Source of the DNA: Halorubrum californiense DSM 19288
GTDB lineage: Archaea > Halobacteriota > Halobacteria > Halobacteriales > Haloferacaceae
Assembly (NCBI RefSeq): GCF_000336875.1
Contig: NZ_AOJK01000036.1
Coordinates: 1 to 61,525, forward strand
Reading direction: 5' to 3'
Length of the DNA stretch: 61,525 nt
The notes under the pieces were generated by a model, which was not told the DNA's origin, searched no databases, and was given only the letters and a program-made list of their open reading frames with translations. Shown in pieces: positions 1 to 9,390 of this stretch. A program made the position numbers and the translations under genes. How positions within the stretch are numbered: the first letter of the stretch is position 1; the number at the start of each line of letters is the position of its first letter.

Positions 1-10
1 CCCCAGCCTC

Positions 11-43
11 GTCAGTCGCCGTCGCTTCGCTCCGGCGACTGAC
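11..43. repeat. Perfect hairpin in leading intergenic sequence
   Basis: An 11-base arm (GTCAGTCGCCG, 11-21) is repeated in inverted form at 33-43 around an 11-base loop. It lies in a GC-rich non-coding stretch (1-105) at the edge of the window, where an assembly could break at a repeated element. It could also be the terminator of an unseen upstream gene. The hairpin is read directly; its role is inference. Confidence 0.6.
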
Positions 44-160
44 TCCCTCGCGCGTGCTGCTCGGCCGCGAGGCGGCCTCGCAGGCACGCGCCACCGCACC
101 GCCGGTGATTTATAAATGGATGTGCGTTCGGTTCCCCGGCGAGCGCGTCGGGTACTCGCC

Positions 161-169
161 CCGTTTATG
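161..169 (+). promoter_or_regulatory. TATA-like box before the DHPS-like gene
   Basis: CCGTTTATG is centred about 27 bases before the ATG at 193, the spacing expected for a leaderless haloarchaeal transcript. A second, stronger-looking box (TTTATAAA, 109-116) lies 50 bases further upstream and could give a longer leader. Confidence 0.45.
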
Positions 170-192
170 TCGCTCGCGCCCGTGTTGATCGT

Positions 193-1476
193 ATGCGAAA
201 CGTGGACGCCGCTGGGCTGGGGATCGGCGACGACCACCCACCCCGGATCATGGGCGTACTCAACGTCTCGGAGGAGTCGCCGTACGACCCCAGCGTGTAC
301 GACGACCCCGGCGAGGCCGCCACCTACGTCGACGAGGAGCTGATCGGCGAGGGCGCCGACATCGTCGACGTCGGGCTCGAATCGGCGAACAAGGACCTCG
401 ACGTACTCTCCGCCGAGCAGGAGTTGGATCGGCTCGACACCGCGATCGAGACGCTCGAATCGACCTCCGGCGACGCCGTCTGGTCGATCGAGACGCGCTA
501 CCACGAGGTGGCCGACGAGGCGATCTCGCGCGGCTTCGACATGGTCAACGACATCTGCGGGTTCGCGGACCCCGAGATGCCTCGCGTCTGCCGCGAACAC
601 GACGTGGCGGTGTCGAAGATGGCCTCGCCGCCCGACCTCGAACGGCCGGGGGCGATCGAGGACGTCGACGACATCTACGAGGCGCTCTCGATGAACGGCT
701 TCACCGACAAGACGATCCTCGACCCCGCGTTCGGCGGCTGGTCCGAGGCCAAGACCCACGCGGACGACCGCGAGACGTTCCACCGCCTCAGGGAGTTCCG
801 CGGGTACGGCCGCCCGCTGCTCGTCTCGATCAACCGCAAGAGCTTCCTCAAGACCGTCGCGGGGCGCAGCACCGAGGAGGCCCTCCCGGTCTCGCTCGCC
901 GCCACGTCGATGGCGGTCGAGCGCGGCGCCCACGTGATCCGCACCCACGACGTGGCCGAGACCCGCGACGCCGCCCTGATCGGCGCCGAGTTCGCGCGGG
1001 ACCGACACCGCTCGCGGGGTGAGTCCGGCACCGTCGAGATCGAGGAACTCGACGTGACGACGGTCGGCGAGGCCGAGCGCCACCTCGACCGGATCGGCGC
1101 GTCGGGGGCCCAGCAGGGCGACCGCGCCGTCGCCGGCAGCGCGGTCGTCCGCACCTACGAACTCTCCGGCCTCGACGAGGCGGCGGTCGGCGCCCTGCGC
1201 GCCGCGACCGCGCGCGGCGACGCGAGCGGCGCGGCGTTCGCGCTGGGCGACCCGGACCGCGCGGGGACCCCGTCGGCCCCCTCGGCGACCGACGGCGGCG
1301 CCGGCGGCTCGGCCGGTCCCGCGGGCGACGGATACCCCGACGACACCCCTGCGGGCGGCCGTCGCGGACTCCTGATCGGGACGCCCGCCGCGATCGAGTC
1401 CGTCAGGGAGTCCGTATCCGACGTCTCTGACCCGCTCGACGCCGCGCTCGCGGGGATCGATCACCACGTGAGTTAA
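193..1476 (+). CDS. Dihydropteroate synthase-like protein
   Basis: The N-terminal 250 residues follow the DHPS TIM barrel that joins a pterin diphosphate to p-aminobenzoate: GVLNVSEES (21-29), [10 protein letters not shown] (55-64), VNDICGF (118-124), SINRKSFLK (192-200) and RTHD (230-233). The canonical TPDSFSDGG loop and the GGEST motif are both altered, so the enzyme may have a modified substrate or act in an archaeal pterin branch. Residues 275-427 form an Ala/Gly/Asp-rich extension of unknown role. Haloferax is known to have a folylpolyglutamate synthase-DHPS fusion, but an in-frame TGA at 106-108 rules out such a fusion here. The next gene, mptE, makes the pterin diphosphate substrate, which supports a shared pathway. 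Confidence 0.8.
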   Translation: MRNVDAAGLGIGDDHPPRIMGVLNVSEESPYDPSVYDDPGEAATYVDEELIGEGADIVDVGLESANKDLDVLSAEQELDRLDTAIETLESTSGDAVWSIETRYHEVADEAISRGFDMVNDICGFADPEMPRVCREHDVAVSKMASPPDLERPGAIEDVDDIYEALSMNGFTDKTILDPAFGGWSEAKTHADDRETFHRLREFRGYGRPLLVSINRKSFLKTVAGRSTEEALPVSLAATSMAVERGAHVIRTHDVAETRDAALIGAEFARDRHRSRGESGTVEIEELDVTTVGEAERHLDRIGASGAQQGDRAVAGSAVVRTYELSGLDEAAVGALRAATARGDASGAAFALGDPDRAGTPSAPSATDGGAGGSAGPAGDGYPDDTPAGGRRGLLIGTPAAIESVRESVSDVSDPLDAALAGIDHHVS

Positions 1477-1638
1477 GAGAAAGTTTATGCCCTCGTGTAA
1501 ACAACCGATCGACCGGACGCCGGAGGGGCACGCGGGTAGGGGTACTCTGTGCCACTCCGGCCCATACCATAATTCGCCCGGCGAGCGGCGGCGCTGTCCT
1601 GTGCCCGGCGCGACGGCCTCACGGAGCGTGGTCCGGCC

Positions 1639-2343
1639 GTGAACTTCGCGACCTTCGAGCCCGTTTACGAGGCGATCCTCGCCGACTTCGGGTTCGACCG
1701 GGCGGCCGACGAGCGCGCCCGCGACGTCGCCGCCGACCTCGCGACGCCGTTCCCGCTCGACCGCCTCGGCGACTGGGAAGACGCGACGGTCGCCGTCGCG
1801 GGCGCGGCGCCGTGCCTCGCCGACGAGGTCGCGCTCGCCCGCGACGCCGACGTCGTCGTCGCGGCCTCGACCGCCGCCGACGTCCTCGCCGACCGCGGCG
1901 TCGCCGTCGACTGTATGGTGACCGACCTCGACAAGAACCCCGAGACGGCGGCCGAACTGACCCGCGATGGCGTCCCCGTCGCCGCCCACGCCCACGGCGA
2001 CAACGTCCCGGCGGTCCGCGAGTGGCTCCCGCGCTTCGCCGACGACTGGACGCTGGCGACGACGCAGGCGGCCCCCGCCGGCCCGGTCCTGAACACGGGC
2101 GGGTTCACCGACGGCGACCGCGCCGCGTTCCTCGCCGACCACGTCGGGGCCGGCGAGCTCGTCTTCCCCGGCTGGGAGTTCGACGACCCCGCCGTCGACC
2201 CGCTGAAGGCGCGGAAGCTCGACTGGGCCGCCCGGCTGCTGCGCTGGCTCGAACGCCGTCGCGGCGAGCGGTTCGCGGTCTTGGACGGCCGGCGCGAGGC
2301 GGCCGACGCAGCGCTCGGGGAGAGTCTCGGAGACGACGGTTAA
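1639..2343 (+). CDS. mptE: 6-hydroxymethyl-7,8-dihydropterin pyrophosphokinase MptE
   Basis: Archaeal MptE (DUF115 family) phosphorylates 6-hydroxymethyldihydropterin with ATP and replaces bacterial FolK. The family motifs are visible: VTDLD (94-98), AHAHGDN (116-122) and GFTDGDR (155-161), with a C-terminal KARKL segment at 190-194. The length of 234 aa is normal. The start is GTG at 1639; no other start fits the conserved N-terminus. It sits 160 bases after the DHPS-like gene and probably feeds it. Its TAA stop interlocks with the TAA of the convergent creatininase-family gene at 2340-2343. Confidence 0.88.
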   Translation: MNFATFEPVYEAILADFGFDRAADERARDVAADLATPFPLDRLGDWEDATVAVAGAAPCLADEVALARDADVVVAASTAADVLADRGVAVDCMVTDLDKNPETAAELTRDGVPVAAHAHGDNVPAVREWLPRFADDWTLATTQAAPAGPVLNTGGFTDGDRAAFLADHVGAGELVFPGWEFDDPAVDPLKARKLDWAARLLRWLERRRGERFAVLDGRREAADAALGESLGDDG

Positions 2344-3131
2344 CCGCGGGTCTCTTCGCGCTCGACTCGCGGCTCGGGGAAGAGTTCCTCGTCGTCGCGG
2401 TCGCCGATCCACTCCGCCAGCTGGACGAGCTGGTCGGTCGCGGCCTCGAACAATCGCTCGCTCTTCTCCGGAGTCACGTCGGTCGGGTCGCCGAACGCGC
2501 CGTTGGGGGAGTTGTCGACCGCGTCGTAGAACGTGCGGGCGCCGTGGACCATCGTGTCCGCGTCCTCGAGGTCGACGAGCCCGCCGTCGCGCGCGTCTTC
2601 GAGCCGGTCCTCGCGGACCAGCTCCGGCGCGAGGTGTGTGACCATCGCGGTCTCCTTGGGGCCCGCGTGGGGCCCGTTGCGCTCGAAGAGCTCGTCGACC
2701 AGCTCCGGGATCGACTCGTCCCACATCCACTCGACGGCGTAGGCCACCTCGTCCTCGTGGAGCCGGCGGCCGACCTCCCGGAGGTGCTGGACGTTGCCGC
2801 CGTGGGCGTTCACGAACACGACGCGGTCGATCCCGTGGTACGAGAGGTTCCGCGCGAACGACTCGACGTAGTCGCGGAACTCGGGCGGATCCACCCACAT
2901 CGTCCCCGGGAACTGGCGGTGATGCGGACTGACGCCGACGTTGATCGTCGGCGTCCGGAACGCGTCGGAGCGGTCCGCGGCGGCCGTCGCCAACCCCTCG
3001 GCGATCAGGTGGTCGGTTGCGAGCGGGAGGTGCGGGCCGTGCTGTTCGGTCGAGCCGAGCGGGACGAGCGCGACGGAGCCGGGAGACAGCGCGTCGCCGA
3101 GTTCTGGCCACGTGTGGTCCGCGAGGTACAT
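2340..3131 (-). CDS. arfB: Creatininase-family amidohydrolase, probable ArfB deformylase
   Basis: This is a creatininase-fold metal hydrolase. The ligand motif [14 protein letters not shown] (27-40), HRQFPGT (71-77), FVNAHGGN (106-113) and HAG-x2-ET (155-161) are intact. In archaea the usual member is ArfB, which removes formate from the formylamino-pyrimidine made from GTP on the way to riboflavin and F420. That role suits the neighbouring pterin genes, but the family also contains creatininase and mycofactocin MftE, so the exact substrate is inferred. The 263-aa length is usual. It is convergent with mptE, with overlapping stops. Confidence 0.75.
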   Translation of the reverse strand: MYLADHTWPELGDALSPGSVALVPLGSTEQHGPHLPLATDHLIAEGLATAAADRSDAFRTPTINVGVSPHHRQFPGTMWVDPPEFRDYVESFARNLSYHGIDRVVFVNAHGGNVQHLREVGRRLHEDEVAYAVEWMWDESIPELVDELFERNGPHAGPKETAMVTHLAPELVREDRLEDARDGGLVDLEDADTMVHGARTFYDAVDNSPNGAFGDPTDVTPEKSERLFEAATDQLVQLAEWIGDRDDEELFPEPRVEREETRG

Positions 3132-3241
3132 ACTCCCGCCTCGCGCGCGACACGTATCAACCCCGCCGTCGCGGTCGGGTTCGCCGCCACCGTCCGGGAG
3201 CGGTTCGCCCGAGCGGCGGGCTCTCGCCCCGTGTCGACACC

Positions 3242-3250
3242 CTTTTTGTA
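3242..3250 (+). promoter_or_regulatory. TATA-like box of nac-trmI
   Basis: CTTTTTGTA is centred about 27 bases before the ATG at 3273, consistent with a leaderless transcript for nac. This supports starting nac at 3273 and not at any upstream codon of the long open frame that precedes it. Confidence 0.5.
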
Positions 3251-3272
3251 TCGTCCGGCCGAACGTTCGGGC

Positions 3273-3695
3273 ATGTTCGGAGGCGGCGGCATGAATCCGC
3301 GGAAGATGAAACAGATGATGAAACAGATGGGGATCGACGTCGAGGAGCTCGACGCCGAGCGAGTCGTCATCGAGACGGCCGACGGCGACGACCTCGTCTT
3401 CGACGGCGCCCAGGTCACCAAGATGGACGCGCAGGGGCAGGAGACCTACCAGATCGTCGGCTCGCCCGACTCGGTAGCCGACGCGGGCGCCGGCGGCGGT
3501 AGCGCGGCCGCGGTCAAGGGCGGCGATGCGGACGCGGCGGCGATCGAAGCCGAGGACGACGGCGAAGACGAGGGTATTCCGGAGGAGGACGTGAAACTGG
3601 TCGCCCAGCAGGCGGGCGTCTCGAAGGAAGACGCACGCGAGGCGCTGGAGGCGGCCAACGGCGAGCCCGCGCGGGCGATCTCCGAGCTGCAGTGA
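3273..3695 (+). CDS. nac: Nascent polypeptide-associated complex protein (NAC alpha)
   Basis: Archaeal NAC binds nascent chains at the ribosome exit. The 140-aa protein has the typical Met-rich head ([14 protein letters not shown], 7-20), an NAC beta-barrel domain to about residue 65 ([20 protein letters not shown]), an acidic Ala/Gly linker, and a C-terminal UBA domain (103-140: [20 protein letters not shown]). The reading frame stays open far upstream, but that part is the shadow of arfB; the Met-rich start and the TATA spacing fix the start at 3273. The stop overlaps the GTG of trmI (GTGA), so the two are translationally coupled. Confidence 0.93.
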   Translation: MFGGGGMNPRKMKQMMKQMGIDVEELDAERVVIETADGDDLVFDGAQVTKMDAQGQETYQIVGSPDSVADAGAGGGSAAAVKGGDADAAAIEAEDDGEDEGIPEEDVKLVAQQAGVSKEDAREALEAANGEPARAISELQ

Positions 3696-4432
3696 CGGAC
3701 GCCGCGTACCTGCTCGTCCACGAGGACCGCGAGTACCTGCTGGAACCGGGCGAGGAGTTCGGCACCGACCTCGGCGTGATCGAGGTCCCGGAGGACGTCG
3801 CGGCCGGCGACGAGGTCGAGACCCACCTCGGCACCGTCTTCGAGGTCCGCGCGCTCCGGGGCCCCGACCTGTTCAACCACCTCGAACGCACCGGCGCCCC
3901 GATGATGCCGCGCGACGTGGGGCTCGTGATGGGCCACACCGGCGCGTTCGGCGGCGACCGCGTCCTCGACGCGGGCACCGGCACGGGCATCCTCGCGGCG
4001 TACCTCGGCCGGGCCGGCGCCTCAGTCACCACCTACGAGGTCGACGCCGAGTTCGCCGAGGTCGCCCGCGACAACATGGAGACCGCGGGCGTCGCCGACC
4101 GCGTCGAGGTCCGGACCGGCGACCTCACCGAAGAACTGGACGCGCTCGCCGGCGCGGAGCCGTTCGACGCGCTCACGCTCGACACCGGCGACGCCCCGGC
4201 GGTCGTCGAGCGCGCGGACGAGCTGCTCGCCCCCGGCGGCCGCCTCGCCGTCTACTCTCCCTTCGTCGAGGGGACCCGCGAGGCGGCGCTCGCGGCCCGC
4301 GACGCCGGCTTCGACGAGCTCGAGACGCTCGAAACGATCCAGCGCGAGATGGACTTCTCCGACCGCGGCTCCCGCCCCTCCACCGCCGGCGTGGGCCACA
4401 CGGGGTACCTCGTGTTCGCGCGGGCGCCCTGA
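3692..4432 (+). CDS. trmI: tRNA (adenine-57/58-N1)-methyltransferase TrmI
   Basis: TrmI makes m1A in the T-loop of tRNAs; the archaeal enzyme usually modifies positions 57 and 58. The 246-aa protein has the TrmI N-terminal beta domain ([17 protein letters not shown]) followed by a Rossmann SAM site [10 protein letters not shown] (91-100), an acidic residue after the next strand (TTYEVD) and the family C-terminus with [13 protein letters not shown]. The GTG start is the one that overlaps the nac stop by four bases, an arrangement that couples translation. Confidence 0.9.
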   Translation: MTDAAYLLVHEDREYLLEPGEEFGTDLGVIEVPEDVAAGDEVETHLGTVFEVRALRGPDLFNHLERTGAPMMPRDVGLVMGHTGAFGGDRVLDAGTGTGILAAYLGRAGASVTTYEVDAEFAEVARDNMETAGVADRVEVRTGDLTEELDALAGAEPFDALTLDTGDAPAVVERADELLAPGGRLAVYSPFVEGTREAALAARDAGFDELETLETIQREMDFSDRGSRPSTAGVGHTGYLVFARAP

Positions 4433-4450
4433 ATCCGGCGCTCACGGCGC

Positions 4451-4495
4451 TTTCCCTTCGGTCGCTTTCCTTTCCGTCACTTTCCCTTCCGTCAC
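4451..4495. repeat. Three tandem 15-bp pyrimidine-rich repeats
   Basis: Units TTTCCCTTCGGTCGC, TTTCCTTTCCGTCAC and TTTCCCTTCCGTCAC sit head to tail between trmI and the next gene. They differ at three or four positions. No gene covers them convincingly. Confidence 0.7.
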
Positions 4496-4565
4496 GTTCT
4501 CTCTCCTGTGGCGCCCGCAGCGACCGGCGCAACGCTCATTCGGATCGCGGTCGTCACCGACGGAT

Positions 4566-5636
4566 GTGACCGCGGACGACGCTGGAACTGAGGCCGACGC
4601 CGATACCGACGCCGAGGCCGGCAGCGACTGGTCCGCGCCGCAGAGCGACGGCGTCGGCGACCCGCGCGAGGTCGCCGACGTCCACCCGCGTCCCGACGAC
4701 CCGCTCGCCGAGGCGGTCGAAACCGCGCTGGCGGGCCGGTCCGGGGTCGTCGCCGTCGGCGTGCCGATCCGGCTGCTCCCGGCGGTGCTCGCCGCTCGCG
4801 AGCGCACGTCCGGGGGCCCGTGGCGGATCGCGTGCCGCCCCGGCGTCGTCGACGCCCTCGGCCGAGCGCTCGTCCTCGGCACCGCGGTCGCCGAGGCGAT
4901 CGAAGGCGACGAGATACGGGTCCGAACCGGCGATCACCTCGGTCACGGGACTGGGGGCACGCTATTCGCGAGCCCCGACCGGGCCGACGCCGTCGTCGGC
5001 CCTCGCGGGGACCGGACGCTGGCGACGACGGCGGTCGACCCCGATTCGGGAGCGGCCGACATCGATTCGGGAGCGGCCGACCCCGATTCCGCGTCGGTCG
5101 ACGGCGCCCTCGCGACGGCCGAGTCGCGCTTCGCCGGCGCGACGGCCAAGCCGGTCGAGATGCCCTCGCGGACCAGACTGCTCGCCGCCGCGCGCGAGGT
5201 CCTCGACGACCGCTTCGCCGACGACTTGGCGACCGTGCTCGCGTCGCAGGACACCGGCGAGTTCGGCCGCACGACCGAGGTTTCGGACCGGACGCTGCTG
5301 GTCGCGCTCGCGGCGCGACACGACCTCCTTTTCCGGGACCTCCGGACGTGGGTCGGGACCGACGGCGTCGGCATCGCCCCGGCACAGGAGTTCACCGGTG
5401 ACCGACAGGCGCTCGTCGACCGGGGCCTGATCGAGTCGATCAAGGTGCCGATGGGGCCGGGGCGGCCGATGCTCCGCCTCCGCGCGGTCGAGGACGCGCT
5501 GTTGCGTGCCCGGCCGGAGGAAGTGCCGAGCGTCCTCGAAGGGTGGTTCGCGTTGCCGACCGACCCGGATGGGCGGATCCGGGACGACGCGCGCCGCGAG
5601 GGACGGCGGCCGGTGTGGGAGCGGCGGCGGTCGTGA
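4566..5636 (+). CDS. DUF5821/TbsP-like winged-helix regulator
   Basis: The C-terminal 100 residues resemble the haloarchaeal DUF5821 family, which includes TbsP of Haloferax, a DNA-binding regulator of sugar metabolism. Supporting features are a helix-rich LLVALAARHDLLFRDL segment, then a wing-like region ending VPMGPGRPMLRLR. The central part (about 45-130) looks like the family's sensor half. An acidic, low-complexity head and a DSGAAD repeat make it longer (356 aa) than I expect for the family. The start is GTG at 4566; the overlapping ATG at 4564 is followed at once by a stop. The assignment rests on remembered family similarity. Confidence 0.6.
   Translation: MTADDAGTEADADTDAEAGSDWSAPQSDGVGDPREVADVHPRPDDPLAEAVETALAGRSGVVAVGVPIRLLPAVLAARERTSGGPWRIACRPGVVDALGRALVLGTAVAEAIEGDEIRVRTGDHLGHGTGGTLFASPDRADAVVGPRGDRTLATTAVDPDSGAADIDSGAADPDSASVDGALATAESRFAGATAKPVEMPSRTRLLAAAREVLDDRFADDLATVLASQDTGEFGRTTEVSDRTLLVALAARHDLLFRDLRTWVGTDGVGIAPAQEFTGDRQALVDRGLIESIKVPMGPGRPMLRLRAVEDALLRARPEEVPSVLEGWFALPTDPDGRIRDDARREGRRPVWERRRS
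5037..5090 (+). repeat. 21-bp tandem repeat inside the DUF5821-like gene
   Basis: Two near-identical 21-base units (5037-5057 and 5058-5078, differing at two bases) and a partial third encode PDSGAAD / IDSGAAD / PDS. They fall in the linker between the two halves of the protein, where length variation would be tolerated. Confidence 0.75.
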
Positions 5637-5720
5637 CCCCCCGAGCCCGATTCGGCGTCGGGTCCCCCGGATCGGCGACACGTGGCAAGAACTAACTCGC
5701 GGCGGCGCCCCCACACGGAC

Positions 5721-6842
5721 ATGACGACGTTCTCCGACAGGGTCGAGCGGATCTCCATCAGCGGGATCCGCGAGGTGTTCGAGGCGGCCGGCGACGACGC
5801 GATCAACCTCGGGCTCGGCCAGCCCGACTTCCCCACGCCGGACCACGCTCGACAGGCCGCGGTCGACGCCATCGAGTCCGGGAAGGCGGACGCCTACACA
5901 GAGAACAAGGGCACTCGGTCGCTCCGGGAGGCGATCGCCGAGAAACACCGCGCCGACCAGGGGATCGACCTCGACCCCGGCAACGTCATCGCGACCGCGG
6001 GCGGCAGCGAGGCGCTCCACGTCGCCCTCGAAGCGCACGTCGACGCCGGCGACGAGGTGTTGATCCCGGACCCGGGGTTCGTCTCCTACGACGCGCTGAC
6101 CAAGCTGACCGGCGGCGAGCCGGTCCCCGTGCCGCTCCGCGACGACCTCACGATCGACCCGGCCGCGATCGAGGCGGCGATCACCGAGGACACGGCGGCG
6201 TTCGTCGTGAACTCCCCCGGAAACCCCACGGGCGCGGTCTCTTCCGAGGAAGACGTGCGAGAGTTTGCCCGCATCGCCGACGAACACGACGTCCTCTGTA
6301 TCTCCGATGAGGTGTACGAATACACCGTCTTCGACGGCGAACACTACTCGCCGATCGAGTTCGCAGAGTCGGACAACGTCGTGGTCGTCAACTCCGCCTC
6401 GAAGCTGTTCTCGATGACGGGCTGGCGGCTCGGCTGGGTGTACGGCGCCGACGAGCGCGTCGATCGAATGCTGCGCGTCCACCAGTACGCCCAGGCGTGC
6501 GCCTCCGCGCCGGCCCAGTACGCCGCCGAGGCCGCGCTCCGGGGCGACCGCGACGTGGTCGACGAGATGACCGCCTCCTTCGAGCGTCGCCGGGACATCT
6601 TACTGGACGGCTTCGACGAGATCGGAATCGACTTTCCGACGCCCCAGGGGGCGTTCTACGCGATGCCGCGAGTCCCGGACGGGTTCGTCGACGAGTGTCT
6701 CGACCGCGGCGTGGTCGTCGTCCCCGGCGAGGCGTTCGGCGAGGGCGGCGCCGGCCACGCGCGGATCTCGTACGCGACCGACGAGGAGCAGCTCCGCGAG
6801 GCGCTCGACGTGATGGCCGAGGCGTACGCGGCGGTCCGCTGA
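5721..6842 (+). CDS. Class I/II pyridoxal-phosphate aminotransferase
   Basis: This is a fold-type I aminotransferase of the aspartate-aminotransferase family. GLGQPDFPTP is near the N-terminus, with GGSEALH (94-100), NSPGNPT (164-170), the PLP-ring Asp in ISDEVYE (D196), and the Schiff-base lysine in SASKLFSMTGWRLGW (K228). The 373-aa length is usual. The frame opens at 5682, but the ATG at 5721 gives the conserved MTTFSDRVERI start. Substrate choice (aspartate, aromatic or other amino acids) cannot be told from sequence. It stands alone, 80 bases after the regulator gene. Confidence 0.85.
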   Translation: MTTFSDRVERISISGIREVFEAAGDDAINLGLGQPDFPTPDHARQAAVDAIESGKADAYTENKGTRSLREAIAEKHRADQGIDLDPGNVIATAGGSEALHVALEAHVDAGDEVLIPDPGFVSYDALTKLTGGEPVPVPLRDDLTIDPAAIEAAITEDTAAFVVNSPGNPTGAVSSEEDVREFARIADEHDVLCISDEVYEYTVFDGEHYSPIEFAESDNVVVVNSASKLFSMTGWRLGWVYGADERVDRMLRVHQYAQACASAPAQYAAEAALRGDRDVVDEMTASFERRRDILLDGFDEIGIDFPTPQGAFYAMPRVPDGFVDECLDRGVVVVPGEAFGEGGAGHARISYATDEEQLREALDVMAEAYAAVR

Positions 6843-6909
6843 GCCGTCGGCGAGACGCTTCGACCGATCAGTCGTCTCCTTCGCCCGCTTAGTCGTCCTC
6901 TCCGCCCGC

Positions 6910-7932
6910 TCAGTTCTCTCCTCCACCCGAAATTCGGAGGTAGCGCTCGTAGTACTCGTCGCCGTACCGGATCATCTCCTCCTCGGTCTCGCCGACGCCG
7001 GCGTCTTTGCGGACGTTCCCGTCGATGTAGGGGCGCGCGTCGATCGCGCGGAGTAGTTCGACGTACTCCTCGGAGTAGGGGTGCGTCTCGGCGTACTCCG
7101 CCGCGTCCGCCTGCTCGACGATCCGCCGGGCCTCCGCGGAGAGCTCGTCCGACGCGACTCTGGGCCCGACGAACGTCGCCCGGAGGATCGCCTCCATCCG
7201 CTCGGAAGACTCGGCGACCGCCTCCGCTGTCGGCCGATAAACGGCCTCGTGAAACCGCTCTCGCTCGATTTCCACCCGATACGTGGTGTCCCGGTAGACG
7301 ACGCGTTCGGGGCCGTCGTCGCCGAGCAGCGCGCTCTCCGCCCGGGCGGTCTCGTTGCGGTACGCGTAGCCGCCCCGCTGGACCAGCCCGACGGCGTATC
7401 CGCCCACGTTCCCGCGGGCCCGCGCCGCGAAGTGCGCGATCCGGACCGCCCGTTTATCGGCGTCGGGGAGGTCACCGTCCTCGCCGGCGTCGACCGCCGA
7501 CTCAGTGTCGTCGTCCGTTGCGCTCGGATCGCTGTCGCCGTCGACCGCAAACAGGCGGAGGACGTGATACGTCTCGCCGACCTCGTCGACGACCACCGAG
7601 CCGAGCCGGTAGTAGGTCCCACCGTCGACGACGTACGCCGGGTCGTCCGGGGTCGCGAAGAACGGTTTGCGCCACTGGGTCGTGTACGATTCGCCGGCCA
7701 TCGCGGCGTCGAGCGCCGCCCCGTCCCAGTTCTCGGGCGGGTCGTCGCGGCCGTGAACGTAGCGGTCGCGCAGCGACCCCTCGACACGCGAGAGCGAGAA
7801 CCTGAGTTCCGATCCGCCGCCGCCCTCCGAGTCGCCGTCGACGCCTACCCCGAGACAGCCCGCAGCGGCGGCGACGCCGCCCGCAACCGCGCCGGCGAGG
7901 AGGCGACGGCGAGAGGGTGTGGGTTCGTCCAT
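6910..7932 (-). CDS. Tat-exported lipoprotein of unknown function
   Basis: The N-terminus SRRRLLAGAVAGGVAAAAGC is a twin-arginine signal ending in a lipobox, so the protein should be anchored outside the membrane through Cys. The remaining 300 residues are acidic, with many Tyr and Arg (REDRY-like stretches, EEYVELLRAIDARPY), and match no family I recognise. An Asp/Ser-rich loop interrupts the middle. The start at 7932 is the ATG directly before the signal peptide. The longer open frame upstream is the antisense shadow of mat. Confidence 0.75.
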   Translation of the reverse strand: MDEPTPSRRRLLAGAVAGGVAAAAGCLGVGVDGDSEGGGGSELRFSLSRVEGSLRDRYVHGRDDPPENWDGAALDAAMAGESYTTQWRKPFFATPDDPAYVVDGGTYYRLGSVVVDEVGETYHVLRLFAVDGDSDPSATDDDTESAVDAGEDGDLPDADKRAVRIAHFAARARGNVGGYAVGLVQRGGYAYRNETARAESALLGDDGPERVVYRDTTYRVEIERERFHEAVYRPTAEAVAESSERMEAILRATFVGPRVASDELSAEARRIVEQADAAEYAETHPYSEEYVELLRAIDARPYIDGNVRKDAGVGETEEEMIRYGDEYYERYLRISGGGEN

Positions 7933-8076
7933 GCGGACAGTACAGACAGACGGCTGAAAGGTATTGTCGAAACGCAAACGATCCCTTGTGCGACGGCGAC
8001 GCGGACCTTTCTGATGCCCGTCGAGAGCAAATAAAATTACTATAGGTAATTCCCCACCGCTGAAGAGTTTCCGCAA

Positions 8077-8083
8077 GTTATAC
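8077..8083 (+). promoter_or_regulatory. TATA-like box of mat
   Basis: GTTATAC is centred about 29 bases before the ATG at 8110 in an otherwise GC-rich context, fitting a leaderless or nearly leaderless mat transcript. AT-rich DNA further upstream (8026-8050) may hold additional control sites. Confidence 0.5.
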
Positions 8084-8109
8084 CGTCGCCCGCGGAGTAT
8101 CGCGCGGTA

Positions 8110-9312
8110 ATGGACCGGAACATACAGGTCAGCCGCCTCGACCGGCAGGCGGTCGAGGACCAGGAGGTCGAGATCGTCGAGCGAAAGGGGATCGGTCACC
8201 CCGACTCCATCTGTGACGGCGTCGCGGAGTCGGTCTCGCGGGCCCTCTCGCAGCTCTACCTCGACCGCGTCGGCAAGGTGCTCCACTACAACACCGACGA
8301 GACGCAGCTGGTCGCCGGGCGCGCGGCCCCCGCGTTCGGCGGCGGCGAGGTCGTCGAGCCCATCTACATCCTCATCGTCGGCCGCGCCACGAAGGAGTAC
8401 GACGGCGAACAGCTCCCGGTCGACTCGACCGCGCTGGCGGCCGCCCGCGACTACCTCTCCGAGGCGATCCCGGAGCTGGAGTACGGCACCGACGTCGTCG
8501 TCGACGTGAAACTCGGCGAGGGATCGGGCGACCTCCAGGACGTCTTCGGCGAGGAGACGCAGGAGGTCCCGATGGCCAACGACACCTCCTTCGGCGTCGG
8601 CCACGCGCCGCTCACCGAGACGGAGACCATCGTCCACGAGGCCGAGCGCGCGCTCAACACGACCTACCACGACGACCACCCCGAGCTCGGCCCCGACGTG
8701 AAGATCATGGGCAAACGCGAGGGCGACCGGATCGACATCACCGTCGCCGCCGCGATGGTCGACGCCTACGTCGACGGCCTCGGCGAGTACGACGACGCGG
8801 TCGAGAGCGTCCGCGGGTACGTCGACGACCTCGCCCGCGAGTACACGGACCGCGAGGTCAACGTCGACGTGAACACCGCCGACGACTACGACGAGGGCTC
8901 CGTCTACCTCACCGTCACCGGCACCTCCGCCGAGCAGGGCGACGACGGCTCGGTCGGGCGCGGCAACCGCGCGAACGGGCTCATCACGCCCAACCGCCCG
9001 ATGTCGATGGAGGCGACCTCCGGCAAGAACCCCGTCAACCACATCGGGAAGATCTACAACCTCCTCTCGACCCGGGTCGCCGAGTCCGTCACGAGCGAGG
9101 TCGACGGCATCCGCGACCTTCAGGTCCGCCTACTCTCGCAGATCGGCCGCCCGATCGACGAGCCGCACGTCGCCGACGCGCAGATCGTCACGGAGGAGGG
9201 CGTCGAACTGGGCGACATTGAGGCGGATGTCCTCGACATCGTCGACCGCGAGCTGGCCGACGTGACCGACGTGACCCGCAGCGTCATCGAGGGCGACGTC
9301 TCGACGTTCTGA
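8110..9312 (+). CDS. mat: S-adenosylmethionine synthetase, archaeal type
   Basis: The enzyme makes SAM from methionine and ATP in the cytosol. It belongs to the archaeal family, distinct from bacterial MetK, with the signature [17 protein letters not shown] (24-40), HYNTDETQL shortly after, and a late [15 protein letters not shown] segment. The 400-aa length is standard for the family. It has its own promoter and is followed by a small conserved gene on the same strand. Confidence 0.95.
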   Translation: MDRNIQVSRLDRQAVEDQEVEIVERKGIGHPDSICDGVAESVSRALSQLYLDRVGKVLHYNTDETQLVAGRAAPAFGGGEVVEPIYILIVGRATKEYDGEQLPVDSTALAAARDYLSEAIPELEYGTDVVVDVKLGEGSGDLQDVFGEETQEVPMANDTSFGVGHAPLTETETIVHEAERALNTTYHDDHPELGPDVKIMGKREGDRIDITVAAAMVDAYVDGLGEYDDAVESVRGYVDDLAREYTDREVNVDVNTADDYDEGSVYLTVTGTSAEQGDDGSVGRGNRANGLITPNRPMSMEATSGKNPVNHIGKIYNLLSTRVAESVTSEVDGIRDLQVRLLSQIGRPIDEPHVADAQIVTEEGVELGDIEADVLDIVDRELADVTDVTRSVIEGDVSTF

Positions 9313-9390
9313 GCCGGGAACGCCGACCGCGACCGTCGCCGAGGACGCGCGACCGCAACGGATTTGCGCCGCCCGCTCCGAGGTGGGCGC

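Noticed and set aside
109-192. FolC-DHPS fusion reaching upstream of the window
   Set aside because: An in-frame TGA at 106-108 and a TATA box at 161-169 show that the DHPS-like gene starts on its own.
1812-3272. Upstream part of a 627-codon open frame ending in nac
   Set aside because: It runs antisense to arfB and through mptE in another frame and is Arg/Pro-rich. Only the part from 3273 is protein-like and has a promoter.
7933-9042. Long minus-strand frame opposite mat, in frame with the lipoprotein
   Set aside because: It is the antisense shadow of mat; the Tat signal at 7932 marks the true start.
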